64,000 nucleotides of DNA from positions 2,914,001 through 2,978,000 of the forward strand of contig NC_056041.1 in NCBI RefSeq assembly GCF_004379255.2, in the 5' to 3' direction. Below, one piece after another: positions 24,726-36,624 of this stretch. This DNA is from Salvia splendens. Its lineage: Eukaryota > Streptophyta > Magnoliopsida > Lamiales > Lamiaceae. A program made the position numbers and the translations under genes. A model generated the notes under the pieces. The model was not told the origin of the DNA and did no database searches. It saw only the letters and a program-made list of their open reading frames with translations. Numbering within the stretch: position 1 is the first letter of the stretch; each line of letters begins with the position of its first letter.

Positions 24726-25731
24726 GAGTAAATGTCAAAATTGATCCTGAACATATGCTCATTTTACAATTTTGATCATAAACATTATCTTTTGAATTTT
24801 TGCATCCCTAACATTTCAACTCGGATCACAATTGGTCTTAAACTAACAATTCCGTCAATTTTTAAACGGTCAACGTTTTTAACCCGATTTTGACCAATTA
24901 AAGTTGTTAATCATGATAATTTTTAATTATTTAATAATCAAAATTATTTTTTGTAAATAAAATCATAAATTATTTACATGAAATGAATATAAGATTCATT
25001 CAATAGGGTTTCAAAACAATTATTTAAGATTCATTCATAAATTATTTACATGAAATAAATTATTTAAGATTCATTCACAAATTTTTAATCCGCGATGGCG
25101 GATTTGAGATTGATTTCCGAATGTATGATCTCGTCTGGCTACGCGAAGGAGTGCTTGAAGATGTACAAAATTATCAGGAAATCGATCGTTGACGAAGGAA
25201 TCTACAAGCTCGGAGTGGAGAAATTGAGTTCCTCTCAGATTCATTAATTGGATTGGGAGGTTCTAGATCTGAAGATTAAGAGCTGGCTGAGCGCGATCCG
25301 CACCGCCGTGGCGAGAGCATCCTCTGCGATCAGGTCTTCGCCGCCGCGGATTCGATCAGAGAATCGTGCTTCACCGAAATCACGAAGGAAGGCGCAATGC
25401 TTCTGTTTCAATTTCCGGAAATCGTAGCGAAGCACAGCAAAAAATCGCCGGAGAAAATCCTCCCGAGCACTCGACATGTACACCGGAAAATTATATTCAT
25501 TTCATGTAAATAAGTTATGATTTTATTTACAAAAAATAATTTTGATTATTAAATAATTAAAAATTATCATACTTAACTGCTTTAATTGGTCAAAATCGGA
25601 TAAAAAACGTGTTGACCGTTTAAAAATTGATAGAACCGTTATTTATCCGAGTTTAAATGTTCGGGATGCAAAAATTCAAAAGATAATGTTTATGACTAAA
25701 ATCATAAAAACGTACATATGTTTAGGAGTCC
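24726..25731. mobile_element. Pack-MULE-like inverted-repeat element carrying an EXO70 fragment
   Basis: About 1 kb element whose outer arms (about 24740-24985 and 25495-25730) are inverted copies of each other. Shared landmarks include ACATTATCTTTTGAATT, ACGGTCAAC, TTTAATTGGTCAAAATC and AAATAATTTTTGATTATT in the matching orientations. The left end begins GAGTAAATGTCAAAATTGATCC; the right end lacks its last bases, so no target duplication can be shown. The interior holds a fragment of an EXO70 gene. Terminal sequences match the elements at 33.9 and 48.8 kb, the latter with a 9-bp duplication, so a Mutator-type origin is likely. Confidence 0.8.
25095..25480 (+). pseudogene. Captured EXO70 exocyst-subunit fragment
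   Basis: Fragment of the middle of an EXO70 protein, the exocyst subunit for exocytosis. The first frame reads MADLRLISECMISSGYAKEC, then MYKIIRKSIVDEGIYKLGVE and KLSSSQIH, then a stop at 25247. The same frame goes on as [17 protein letters not shown]. After a small deletion the frame changes to [32 protein letters not shown] and [16 protein letters not shown]. Both ends of the protein are missing. It is the only GC-rich block inside the AT-rich inverted repeat, as expected for a captured gene piece. Not a functional gene. I identify the family by recalled EXO70 motifs, not by search. Confidence 0.82.
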
Positions 25732-25771
25732 CATTGGAAGCATCTTCTGCTCATCCATTTTAATTCATGAT

Positions 25772-25781
25772 ATCTACAATC
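25772..25781. repeat. 10-bp target-site duplication, left copy
   Basis: ATCTACAATC directly abuts the left terminus of the element at 25782 and recurs exactly at 26681-26690. Confidence 0.85.
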
Positions 25782-26680
25782 AATGTTTTAAAAACCGGAC
25801 CGGACCGGCCGATTCGACAGGTCGGACCGCGAACCGATAGGTAGTCCGGTCCGGTTCACCCCTTTAAACCACCACTGCATTGAACCGTCGTGAACCGGTG
25901 GAACCGGCCGGTTGGACCGTGAACTGGAAACCGATTTTCTTTTTTTTTCCAAAATTTTTTAAAATTTGTTGTTGGTAGAGTTGAACTTATGACCTCTCTT
26001 CTAGTTAAGAAGATTTCTACCACTCCACCACATGGGCTCATTGAACAATTTGAACATTAAATATTTTTATACATTAGCCATTAATTTTATCTACAAAAAC
26101 TAATAATTCATTTTAATTTTATTATTCTTTAATATAATTGTAAATTATAATATATATAATTATCATCCTTTATATTTTAATGATGCTCTACTTACCACCC
26201 ATATTATTATTAGTAACATATAAGATTCATTATTTACTATAAATAAATTTTTTATATTACATACTTAATTTATATACCCTAGCTATTGACATTAATGAAT
26301 AATCTTATCTAAACTAATTAATAAGTACTTAATTCGTACTTAATTATATATTATTTTATGAAATAAATTTTCTTAAATTAATATAAACATTATCTATTTT
26401 AATACATGAAATATTAAATTTTTTATCTAGCCTAACTAATATTAAATATATATATCTGAATATATTTACTAAATTTTAATATTATTTATATTTATACATC
26501 ACTAATTATCTATAAGGTTCAATGTTTTGTGATATATTATTAATTGTAAATCATTTACTAAATTTAATATATTTTTATATATATTTGCAACAGTAAAACG
26601 GTTAGACCGGTGAATCGACCGGTTGAACCGTGAACCAGTAACGTCGCCGGTTCGCTTGCCGGTCCTGTTTTTAAAACATT
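25782..26680. mobile_element. Mutator-like element (899 bp) with exact 10-bp duplication
   Basis: Termini are AATGTTTTAAAAACCGGACC and, inward from the right, AATGTTTTAAAAACAGGACC. Subterminal arms are rich in CCGG/GGTTC motifs (for example GGACCGGCCG, GGAACCGGCCGGTT, GACCGGTTGAACCG). The interior is extremely AT-rich and has no ORF except a tRNA-like piece at about 25970-26043. Exact 10-bp direct repeats flank it. Non-autonomous: no transposase. Confidence 0.85.
25970..26043 (-). ncRNA. tRNA-like pseudogene inside the Mutator-like element
   Basis: On the minus strand, an A-box-like TGGTGGAGTGGTAGA (26030-26016) and a B-box-like AAGTTCAACT (25988-25979) flank a possible anticodon arm, TCTTC-TTAACTA-GAAGA. 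That arm is a perfect 5-bp stem with a 7-nt loop, T at position 33 and formal anticodon AAC. The acceptor ends do not pair well, so this is a degenerate tRNA-derived sequence, not a working tRNA gene. Confidence 0.5.
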
Positions 26681-26690
26681 ATCTACAATC
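26681..26690. repeat. 10-bp target-site duplication, right copy
   Basis: Second exact copy of ATCTACAATC, immediately after the right terminus of the 899-bp element. Confidence 0.85.
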
Positions 26691-27384
26691 GACGCATGCT
26701 AGAGTCTCCAGCTCATCCAATCTTACTCTATAATTTCCAACCTTTTCATCTCCATAAGGAGGAAAAATCAAGTGTTTTAATCGTAGCAACTCATTGATAG
26801 CATTTGGAACTTCAACATTCACTGAATCTGTTAAATCCTGTGTATCCATGTAAACAAAATTCCTAAGGTTGTCTCGTGGTAGAGCTTCTTAGCAATGGCG
26901 GTCTAGCATGAGCCTCTTATCCATCTCTTACCTAAGGTTGTCCCTTGATGGAGGACCCAACCCTTTTTGAAGGGACGACGTGACACTCCCTGATCGCGTG
27001 GTAGCGCCCACTTGCCTTCTGCGAGTGAGCATTGTGTTGGCAATTTAAAATTTAATTAAATCGGAAAAAAATAAAATTAATAAAAAAAATCACTTTCTCA
27101 AATAGTACAAAATTTTCTCTTTTTTTATATATTTTTAATTTTTAATCCTTCACTTCTTCCCAAAATCATATATAAAAATACTTCAAATCTTTAGACATTA
27201 GTAATGTAATTTTAGGTTTTTAATGAAGTTTTGTTAGAAGAATATTTTTTTTATTAAGGTGGAGAGGGGTGAAGAGGAGATTGAGGAAGATGGTGAATTG
27301 GTGATTTGGGAATTTTGAGAAGTAGCACAGCGGGATGTGTTGCTTTCATTTAATGGTTCCACTCTAGTTTTATTAAGGTTTGGG
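26691..27384. other. Intergenic spacer
   Basis: Mixed sequence without a recognisable gene. A moderately GC-rich stretch near 26880-27030 has no usable frame and may be transposon debris. Confidence 0.5.
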
Positions 27385-28030
27385 CCTCACAACTAAATTT
27401 TGGATTGGGCTGGGAGTTAGTTTTTCTTTTCTTGGATGGGCACATGGTTTTAATTAAAGAATGGGCTGCTTTCTCTTGGGCCAGTCAACTAAGTGAATTT
27501 TCGAATTTATCTGGACCGACTTTTAATATACCAGAATTTAGGCAGTGTTTGGGAATATAAAATTGTGGCTATAGAATGGAATTTAAGACTCCAATTTCAT
27601 CATTTGGTATCACCAAAATTGTATAAAACTGGAATTGAATTATAAGTAATATCAAGTTTTTCAATTCTACAGTTCAACAAAAGAATTCGAATTCCAAAAT
27701 TTCAATTCCGGGGTCAAAACTTAAAAAGACACAGACCCTATTCTGGTCAAAATAGATAACCGAGTCATAATTATTTTCTCCCAACTCTCCACCTCTTCTC
27801 CTCTCTCGCGATCGTCCCTTCTCTCTGCAGATTTGCCTCCATCTTTGTTCAAACGATTCATCAAGGTAATTATTCCCCATAAAAAAAAAATTCAGATTTA
27901 CCACCATCTTCTTATGTTATGGTGTGTATTTTTGTGTTTTTGCATTTGAATTTGCGAATTTGTATTACAGTTAAATCTAAAAAAAAATTAATTTGCCATT
28001 TTTTTTTCAGATCTCGACTGTAGTTGTTAG
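27385..28030 (+). promoter_or_regulatory. Promoter-like motif cluster and candidate non-coding first exon
   Basis: TTTGGGCCTC, ATTGGGCTGG, GATGGGCAC, AATGGGCTGC and TTGGGCCAG lie within about 100 bp (27385-27485). They are followed by a CT-rich leader-like stretch (about 27780-27860), a donor-like CATCAAGGTAATT near 27866, and a T-rich tract ending in CAG near 28010. This looks like a plant promoter plus 5' UTR exon on the plus strand, yet no coding exon was found downstream. Could be a non-coding transcript or a gene that lost its body. Confidence 0.35.
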
Positions 28031-30530
28031 CTAGGGTTAATTGTGTTGAATTGGGCTCTATCATATCAACGATAAAATCTATCTATAATAAGGATAACGT
28101 AGCCATCATCATCAACAGTATTATATACAGTATAGTTATCATAAGAGTATAATTTTGTCATCACAACTATAAGATATTAAGATTCATCAATCTAGAGCAC
28201 AAACTTGCTCATTACAATATTAGAGTTTTCTCGTTGCATACTGGATACAAACAAATCGCAAAATTTGTGTGAATTATGAAGACCTCAAAATTAGCAAAAT
28301 TAAAGTGACATAACATAATGAGGAAATTTTAGACTATACCATAATTGCAAATTACATACGAAAAATCACAGAATCTTTTAGATCTTCGATTTCAAAGGCT
28401 TAATATTTTTTGTTTATTTTGCAATATTATTAGAATCTGTTAGATCTTCATATATATATAGTAGTATTACTTACTTTCACTTTCAAGTGGATAGTTAGAA
28501 CTTAGATGCAATAAGGCAAAAATGGACAGTCAGCTTATGGTTAATTTCATTGGTAAAAGTAGAAATGTAACAAGTTTAGGTTCATGAAAACAGTAACGTC
28601 ATTATACTATAATTTAAATTTGTGATGGTGGTCTTGCATGAAAATTAAGAAGCATCTCCCAAAGAGAGGAATCGAATCAGTCCCCATTTCCTTTCCTTTC
28701 TTTTTGCTTTTTCACAGTTTGCAACAGCTCTCTTTAACACTCCCCAAGAAAATGGTGGGTGATATGCTCATGCATATCTTAATTAGGGTTTTCTTTTCTT
28801 TCCATTTCCATTATTACCATTTCTTGTTTCTTGGAGTTTCCCACTTTCCAATCCAATTCCCACCCACATACACCATATATATATATACATAAATATTAAT
28901 CATTCAAAAGATTGTTATAGTATACTAAATTATGATATCTTCAAATACACATAATGTGTATATACTAAATGGGAGTACATAATTAGTAACAACTTAATTA
29001 GTAGATTAATTTCACTGCATGAGAGAGGAGGGAAGGGGCGGATTCAAACTGGGTCTAAATAATTAAAGATCATTAGGGCAAAAGAAAATGTGACAGCAAA
29101 AAAGCCATGGCAGTGTATAGAGAGGGAAAAAGAAAAGATAATAAAAGAAAAGATGGTCAAATTGAACCTCGAAGACTACTTCAATTCTCTTCCATCATCA
29201 GCTTCGACTATCTTTATCGAAACTCTACCATTTTCACTTTCTTTCATTTTTGAAACACCCCCAATTAAGTTTCCCATTTAATATACATTAATTAGTATAC
29301 ATCCTTAATGGATTAAAAAAAGAAATATTTTTTTACTCAAAATTGCTGGCCAACATCATCCTTGGGAGTTCCAGCCATGCAACTCCTTCGATTTCAGCTT
29401 CAGATAGTTTTATTAAAATCTGACACACACGAGTGGACACACTGCACTCTATCATTGCATCCGAAAAATTCCATTATTTTTACATTAAAATAAATAAATA
29501 AATATATACTCCTACTATATTTTATTCTTTGTGAAGCCAGGGCCTTAGTATGTCACAATTTTACCAGTTTTTCATAATTGATAAAACAATACCTCGAAAA
29601 TAAAATTTTGAAATTATTATTGATTGTAATTACATAAAGTGAATGAGACCAACAAATAAAGCAATTTAAGTTCGCAGCCTGTTTTGTAATAATATGACAA
29701 ATTTAGTCCTAAAATTAATGAGTGTCTCAACTAAAGCTATTAAAGTTGAGTGTGTAGTTGCACATATTTGACTTGCCATATTACAACTCAAGCTTCAAGT
29801 ACGAGACCACGAATATTCAAAAGAAATAAAAGAAAAAGGAATCACAATTTTTAACTTATATAGTGACTTGCTGGAGAGTTGGTCTGGAGTGGTATATTAT
29901 TGAATGAGAGACAATTAGATAAAATGGGGTCATTGCAAAAGATTTGGAATATTCAATTTGTCTGGCAATTACAAATACTACTAATATACTTCCTTTTCTT
30001 GCTTGGAATATTAATAATAACGGTCTTCTTCTTTTGTCACATGTACAAAATATTCAGGCTTATCCGAACTTCACATATATTTAAATTTATACTAAGATTT
30101 TCATTGCAACTTCTAAATAAATCTGAATATCAATTCTCTTGTGGATTTCAATAATTTTTCATTTTCTCTTCAAATTTAATCCCCGTTACATTAGTTAAAT
30201 TAAGCTAACTATTAACTAGGGTTCATGAGTCCAATTAGAATTTATTAATAGCTATATTTTTGAAGATTTGATTAGCAAATTTGAAAAGAAAGGCATTGCG
30301 GGAAAGCAAAGGGTCGAATTTGTTGAGAAAATCCAAAATCCAGTAGCCTTAAAAGCATAGGCAGATAAGCTTTATCAAATTCCACGAAATATTTACCATC
30401 TTTACTACGGAATCCCATATTCTCATTATACATAATTATTACAAATGATGCACCACCACCACCATAATATTCCCTCTCCCCTTTTTATTTAAATTTAATT
30501 ATGTGATTCCGTTCCACAGTTTAAATAAGA
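28031..30530. other. AT-rich spacer upstream of the zinc-finger gene
   Basis: About 2.5 kb with only short chance ORFs and (TA)n runs such as the one near 28878. No gene, tRNA or clear transposon end seen. Confidence 0.55.
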
Positions 30531-30586
30531 GCAAGTGAAGAATATTTGCAAAGGAATTTCCTCGCTTCTCGAGCCCCATTCCCCAC

Positions 30587-30595
30587 TATATATAA
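30587..30595 (+). promoter_or_regulatory. TATA box of the RanBP2-type zinc-finger gene
   Basis: TATATATAA precedes a CT-rich leader. A probable leader intron follows, with donor ATTGTAAGAT near 30685 and acceptor TATGTATAG near 30814, ten bases before the ATG. Confidence 0.6.
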
Positions 30596-30824
30596 CCCTT
30601 CTTCACCACCACCATTTTTCTCACTCATCCTATCCCACATTTATCTCTCACTCCCTCTCTAAATTTGTAACCTTCCTAGCTCATTGTAAGATTTTCTATT
30701 TTTCCCAAAATCAAATTCTTCATTCTTTATTTACTTGTTATATGTATATGCATGTTAACTCATTTGTGAGATGTGAAAATGTGACTAATTTTTATGTATG
30801 TTTATATATGTATAGGGAAAAAAA

Positions 30825-31868
30825 ATGAACAGGCCAGGAGACTGGAACTGCAGGTCATGCCAGCACCTTAACTTTCAGAGGAGGGACTCGTGCCAGCGCT
30901 GCGGCGACCCGAGGCCCGGGGATAGGGCGGACTACGGCGGATTCGGGGGCAGAGGCGCTGCCGCGGCGGCGGCGGCCTTTGGGTTCACGGGGCCGGACGT
31001 CAGGCCCGGGGACTGGTACTGCTCCATTGCCAACTGCGGGGCCCACAACTTCGCCAGCCGCTCCAGCTGCTTCAAGTGCGGCGCCGCCAAGGACGACAGC
31101 GGCCCCGCCTCCTTCGACTCTGAGACGTCGAGGGCCCGTGCCTTCGGATACGGCGTCGGAGGCGCCGGCGCCGGGGGCCGCTCGGGCTGGAAATCCGGCG
31201 ACTGGATTTGCGCCAGGTAAGAATATTATTACTTAATTAGTTAATTACACATTGTAAGTTTCTATTAATAGATTTATGTCTAATTAGTTACTGATTTCGG
31301 TTATTGCATGATAGAACAGTAGTAATATCTTATTTTGTAAATAAGTTCACGTGTCTTTGGAGTTTGGTGCATAGTATAACTCTTATGGTGAACTAGTATT
31401 GAAAAAGTAAAACCTAAAAGTTATATGTATGTACAAAAATATACAATGGCGGATCAAGGATACAGAACTATTGGGATTAGACATTAGAGAAGACAGAGAT
31501 GATGCCGAGTTTGTTATTGCCAATGGATGTCGGATAAAGAACCAAAGTGACTTAGGAGGGTAGGGACTGAGTTGTCGCACACTAAAGTCAACAGATGCTG
31601 AATTTAATGAAGTTTTCCAGCCCTTATGGCTGCTATAGTGACATCAGTCTACTCGATTCTATATAGATCTGCTCTTGCAATATATAGCATGAAATTTGAA
31701 ATTTTTAACAATAATTATAGTTTTACATGCTCTTTTAATGTCATGAGATAAGAACTAATAACCGCTGCTTCACACAGGCCGGGTTGCAACGAGCATAATT
31801 TCGCGAGCAGGATGGAGTGCTTTAGGTGCAATGCACCGAGAGACACCGGGAGCAAATCTTCGTTCTAA
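30825..31868 (+). CDS. RanBP2-type (NZF) zinc-finger protein with three fingers, two exons
   Basis: Small zinc-finger protein of the plant RanBP2/NZF group; such fingers bind single-stranded RNA or ubiquitin, and the plant role is little known. Exons 30825-31216 and 31778-31868 (phase-2 GT-AG intron) give 160 aa. Three fingers are visible: DWNCRSC...CQRC (Cys 9, 12, 23, 26), DWYCSIANC...CFKC (Cys 66, 71, 82, 85) and DWICARPGC...CFRC (Cys 129, 134, 145, 148). Each carries the typical W before the first Cys and an NF core. The intron splits finger 3. Linkers are Gly/Ala-rich, with a run of alanines at 45-51. Exon 1 is much more GC-rich than the AT-rich flanks. A 3' UTR intron ending near 32000 is possible. 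Looks intact. Confidence 0.92.
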
Positions 31869-33911
31869 TGCAACAGATTCTCCATTTTTGGGTAGAGATT
31901 TAAAATCAACACCCAAAATAATTATATTTCAATTATTACGTTGTTTGGACAAATCTATTTGATTTAAATAATTAATTTGAATTTGATTTGTGTTTTCAGG
32001 TTCAAGAATTGGAAGTGAATGAAAGAGATAATCAAGATTTGAACACAAAGGACGAGGATGAATGTTTCTTTTTGGAGCTACTTTGGAATTTCGTCATTTT
32101 CTATTGTCATCTTTTATTTTCTTTTGTAATATTTTAATTTCCTTTTTTGAACTTTAGGGAGCATTAGGTCAATTCATGGTACGCAGAGCTGAATCTTTTA
32201 TTAGTAGTAATTGTAGTTTGGTTTGAGATATTAATTATTGTCATGTACTTTCCTTGCTGTTTTGAGATCTAATTAATATCTACGTTTCCACCAGTTTTAT
32301 TTTATTCCATAAATTCGATAAAGTTGTGGTAAATTGCCCTTTTTTATTGTACGTAATATGCAACTAAAGTTAAGACCAAGAGTCCTCAAAAATTTAAGAG
32401 CCCATTTTTTTTCCTAGTAATAAGCGTGTATGTTTATTGCTCCATCAACCAACAATATGTGATTAAATTTAAGGGACCATTTGTCCATTTCTATCAAGTA
32501 TAGTACGATATGTATTCGTCAAGATTTAAGACATCGGAAGTTGGTTATTCGGCATTTATTATAATATGTTAACACCTTATCTTTGATAATTTTATGTCGC
32601 TAGTAGAAAATAAATTATTTTCCATTTGATTATATAGTAATTTGAAATTTTGAACAGTTAATACCTAAAAATTAAATAGAGATAAATTTTTTATACATAT
32701 ATTATGTATATGTACGTACGTGGAGATTAAACTAATGATCTTTTCATTAAGGAGAAATTCTCCTTATTTTCTCATCTTTATCGATCATTCAAACAAGATT
32801 AACGAATACTATAATTAAGTTCTATATATACTTAGAAAATACAATCAACTTCTTTAGAATTTGACATATATATATATATAATTTCGTGGTATATATATAT
32901 ATATATGTTATTGCCGAATTGATAAGATTGATAAAGACTAAAACTGATTTAAGCTTAGACTTTAATAATTCATGAGTTGAAAGATGTATATTATATGAAA
33001 GTTGGGATGAGATTTAAGGTACTTAAGAAATCCAAGTTCACATTGGATTCCAAAGCTTTTAAGATAACAACATTCTTTTGGAGTCTTTTTCATTGACCTC
33101 CTCATTGGGCTGCATGCACAAGGAGAGAGAGAAGTGGTCAAAAAGTGAGCACCAAAAATTGATTAATGTCTGCTGCTACACTCCATTATTTCGCTTTTAG
33201 GGAGATTCTTGCTTCCCTTTAAGCAGGCTTTACAAAAATTGATTCATGTGCTTTGTTTATACACACCTCAACGTCTTTGTATATATTATCCTTGTTTCAC
33301 CAATTCTATGACTATGGCTTCGATGAATAAGGCTAGCTGGCCCTTGATTCACTTGAGCTCGGCCGACATTCGGCTGCCAAGGGCGTCGGTTGCTCCGAAT
33401 AGAAGAGATTGTGTCGTTGAAATTGGTGGATTGGTTGCAAGCTTGCGTGCGAACACGAACACGAACACATGAGATTCTGCATTATACACACATATTGGAC
33501 TAATTACCAAACCACTTAATATTAGTTGGATAGACGCAGAAAAAAATATTGATAGACTCATAAGAAAATTAATTTTCTTATAATCACATAAAACATGTAT
33601 ATATACGCACAGATACAAAAAATGAAATTAATTAGTATGGTTAGACATATTAAAAAAAATAACAATAAATGTACTCCATATTTTCCCACTAGACTATGTA
33701 ATTTTGACTGTAATCATAAATGTCATATTTTCCTTTTGATCTCCCCAAACCAATTACACTGAGCTGTTTTTTAATTTTTGCAAGACAATACTATCATAAT
33801 ATCTCGTACAATTTGAATCTCGGAACTACTAACACAAATGGAAAAAATAAAAAAATAAAAAAATAAACACAAAAAGTTGACTGCATTTGTGATAACTGAA
33901 AATAGAAAATA
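31869..33911. other. Spacer downstream of the zinc-finger gene
   Basis: Holds the 3' UTR of the zinc-finger gene, (TA)n runs near 32866 and 32892, and a short plus-strand open frame at 33209-33472 ending in an Asn-Thr repeat (ACGAAC)n. I do not recognise that frame and do not call it a gene. Confidence 0.5.
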
Positions 33912-34538
33912 GAGTAAAGGCTAAGAGTGGTCCTAAGCATATGACGATTTTACGATTTTGGTCAAGAACATTATCTTTTGAATTATTTGGTCCCGAACAA
34001 ATAAAAATGGACCGGATTTGGTCTATTTTCGACGGAACCGTTTATTTTTAACGGTCGACGCACCATTGGTATCCATCTCCGCCCTCAAAATCCGCATCGG
34101 AGCCCTGCTCCTCCTTAACAATTCTCGTATCATCGGCCAATCCGGTCGGCAGTCCCAATTTTCTGAAACCCTATTTTGCAATTCCAGTATCAAATTAGAG
34201 CAAGATCGTGGCTTTACTCGATGCCATTCAGACGGATTTGGGAAATTTCGGGTCGGGTCGTTGTTGAAAGGGGCGGCGACGAAGGTGGGGTAGAAGAAAA
34301 CGAACAATTTTGATGCTTGCAGGGATACGAGTGGGCGTCGGCTGCGGCATGTGAATGCTGAGAAGAAGCTGGAGGAGTGGAGGAGAGGAAGTTGGCCGTT
34401 AAAAATAAACGGTTCCGCCTAAAATGGACCAAATCCGGTCTATTTTTATTTGTTCGAGACCAAACAATTCAAAAGATAATGTTCAGGACCAAAATCGTAA
34501 AATCATCATAGGTTTAGGACCACTCTTAACCTTTACTC
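33912..34538. mobile_element. Inverted-repeat Mutator-like element, 627 bp, with captured insert
   Basis: The left end GAGTAAAGGCTAAGAGTGG and the right end read inward, GAGTAAAGGTTAAGAGTGG, are nearly identical. The arms continue for about 140 bp through GACGATTTTACGATTTTGG, ACATTATCTTTTGAATT and AAAATGGACC to AACGGTTCCG. Outside are TAGAAAATA and CTGAAAATA, a 9-bp duplication with two mismatches. The interior (about 34064-34396) is GC-richer and looks like captured genic DNA of unknown origin. Same family as the elements at 24.7 and 48.8 kb. Confidence 0.8.
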
Positions 34539-34547
34539 CTGAAAATA

Positions 34548-36016
34548 TTAAACAATTCCTCCACATTCCACCTTTTTCCAAGAAAAAAAAAAGAAGCAAT
34601 GTGACACTTAACCATCTTCTCTAACTCCATAATCATCTCTCTCTAACTTCATCTTTTATAAGCCTATTTTCTCTTTTAAATTTATATGAAGCTCAGAGCA
34701 AGCTAAATTCTTTACCACATATTCTCACTAATCAATTCATATTTCTAATTAATTTCCATCATTTTCCCCTTTTATTTTGAATGGAACCGCTTATGGGGTC
34801 GACAACATCTCGAAAGACCTACTGTAGGTCGAATGTAATTTTCGAAAAACTCAACAAACATTTACATGCATGTGTATAACTACAGATCATACACCAATAT
34901 TTACATGCATGTGTAATGAAATTAGGCTCTAGCTAAATCTACTTAATTGGACCATAGTGATCTATCATGATTCAAGAATCAAAGGTATTTTGAAACCTTG
35001 AAAATCTCTTTAAATTTGAAAAGAGCCTAGCATTAATAAAAGAGACAGAGGATGAAGACAATTAATAATTGTCACATCATCATATAAATTCTACATCAAT
35101 TGAAAAGCTCTCAAATTCATGCATGTAGTGAAAGAAACTTTGGACACCTTTAAACCGTGACTTTAAATCCATATGGCCCCCCAAACACATACAATTATAG
35201 ACTAATAAAAAATGGGTTTGATTTTTTTTCTTAAACTAACAACTGTGATAGTCAATGATTGCAAAAAAATGTGAAAGATTTTTATCCAACAATTCTAAGT
35301 GCCATAAAAAGATTGCTTTTATTCACTCAAAAAAGAAAAAGATTGCTTTTAATTACTTTCTTTTTATGTTTACGGAGAGTAGCACAAAAGCATAATTACT
35401 GAGTTAGTAGGCCATACTGACTTTGTGTAATAAGCTTTTAAATGGGCCCTTAAACACCTTTTAAGGTTCAATGGGCCACTAAGACCATATGGGCCCACCA
35501 TTTATTAACCATCTTGATTATTTGTTATTTGAAGTAACATACAAACTGATAAAAGTTATAAGTAGAATAATTTATTTTAATTAAACATTAATTTCTATGA
35601 AATGTCAAGCAACTATAAAATGAATATTAGAAAGCCAGTTTTTTCAGTTATAAAGGCCCAGAGTGTCTTATATATAGCCCAAGAGATTAATTGTGATCAA
35701 TGGACTCCAGCCCATACGATATAAAATAAAATTGTACGTTCATATACGAGCCCAATAACTAATTAATGATCTACTAAGCTCGTACTCCGTAGTATATGAC
35801 ATAACACTAACAAACCTAAACAAAAATAAATAAATAAAAAATGAATGAAAATTTGTAAATCCAATAGAGAGCTAGATCTCTTACTTTTATGAAATATTCA
35901 TATTTACCTATTACAAAAAGGAAAAGTATTAATAGTAAAACAACGGCCGTGACAATTGTATATAGAAATCTCGAGTTGATTTTTCAAATTTGGATATACT
36001 CTTACGTTTAATTTGT
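34548..36016. other. AT-rich spacer with a cluster of GGGCC motifs
   Basis: No gene recognised. Between about 35440 and 35755 there are repeated site II-like motifs (AATGGGCCC, AATGGGCCAC, ATGGGCCCAC, AAGGCCCAG, TAGCCCAAG, CAGCCCATA, GAGCCCAAT) without an adjacent coding exon. Confidence 0.5.
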
Positions 36017-36204
36017 ACTACTCCTTCCGTCCAATAAAAATATATATATTTAAGAAAGAAGAAAAAGTAATTGACATATTTTTAGTAGATAATGAGGTCT
36101 ACCATCTCATTAGAGAGACAGAAGTTACCAAAAATAAAATGGACTATTTTTATGGACGAACTAAAATGAAAAATGTTCATATTTTTATGAAAAAGAGGAA
36201 GTAT
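36017..36204. mobile_element. Stowaway-like MITE
   Basis: Left end TACTACTCCTTCCGTCC followed by AATAAAAATAT. The right end near 36204 read inward is ACTTCCTCTTTTTCATAAAA, so the arms are imperfect. About 190 bp, no coding capacity. It lies past the 3' end of the MADS-box gene. Confidence 0.55.
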
Positions 36205-36624
36205 AAAATTATGTGCTTTTGGGTCATGAAAAATACCTATTGATTACTGATTCATTCCCAAAAACATTTACAAGGGGAAAAGAAATACAAATATCATTGG
36301 GGTATGTATGTAAAGTGTACCTCAAACCCTAGAATTTGTGATGGAGTGAAAAAATACCACACATAAACAGCATTATCATAAATAGATATACAGAGTCATG
36401 ATAAAGCACACTACTAGTTCATGACAAAGTCTTCTTACAAGTCACAACAACATACTAGGAGAGAATAGTGTAGTTAGGCTTGAACAAGACAACCACCACC
36501 ACTCATAAACAGACACATAGACAACCAACAAAATAACACATTACATTACAGTAGTCTTCCACAAACATCAACTAAATCCCAAGTTGTGTAGTTATTTGTA
36601 AATTTTAAGGTAAGTAGGGAGCTC

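Noticed and set aside
25970..26043. A functional tRNA gene
   Set aside because: The anticodon arm folds but the acceptor stem does not close and the D/T regions are degenerate; it lies inside a transposon.
33070..33160. Possible microRNA hairpin with a GTGAGCAC-like stretch
   Set aside because: The two sides pair poorly and no known mature microRNA sequence is present.
33209..33472. An 87-aa plus-strand frame
   Set aside because: It resembles no known protein and ends in an ACGAAC simple repeat; no promoter or splice context supports it.
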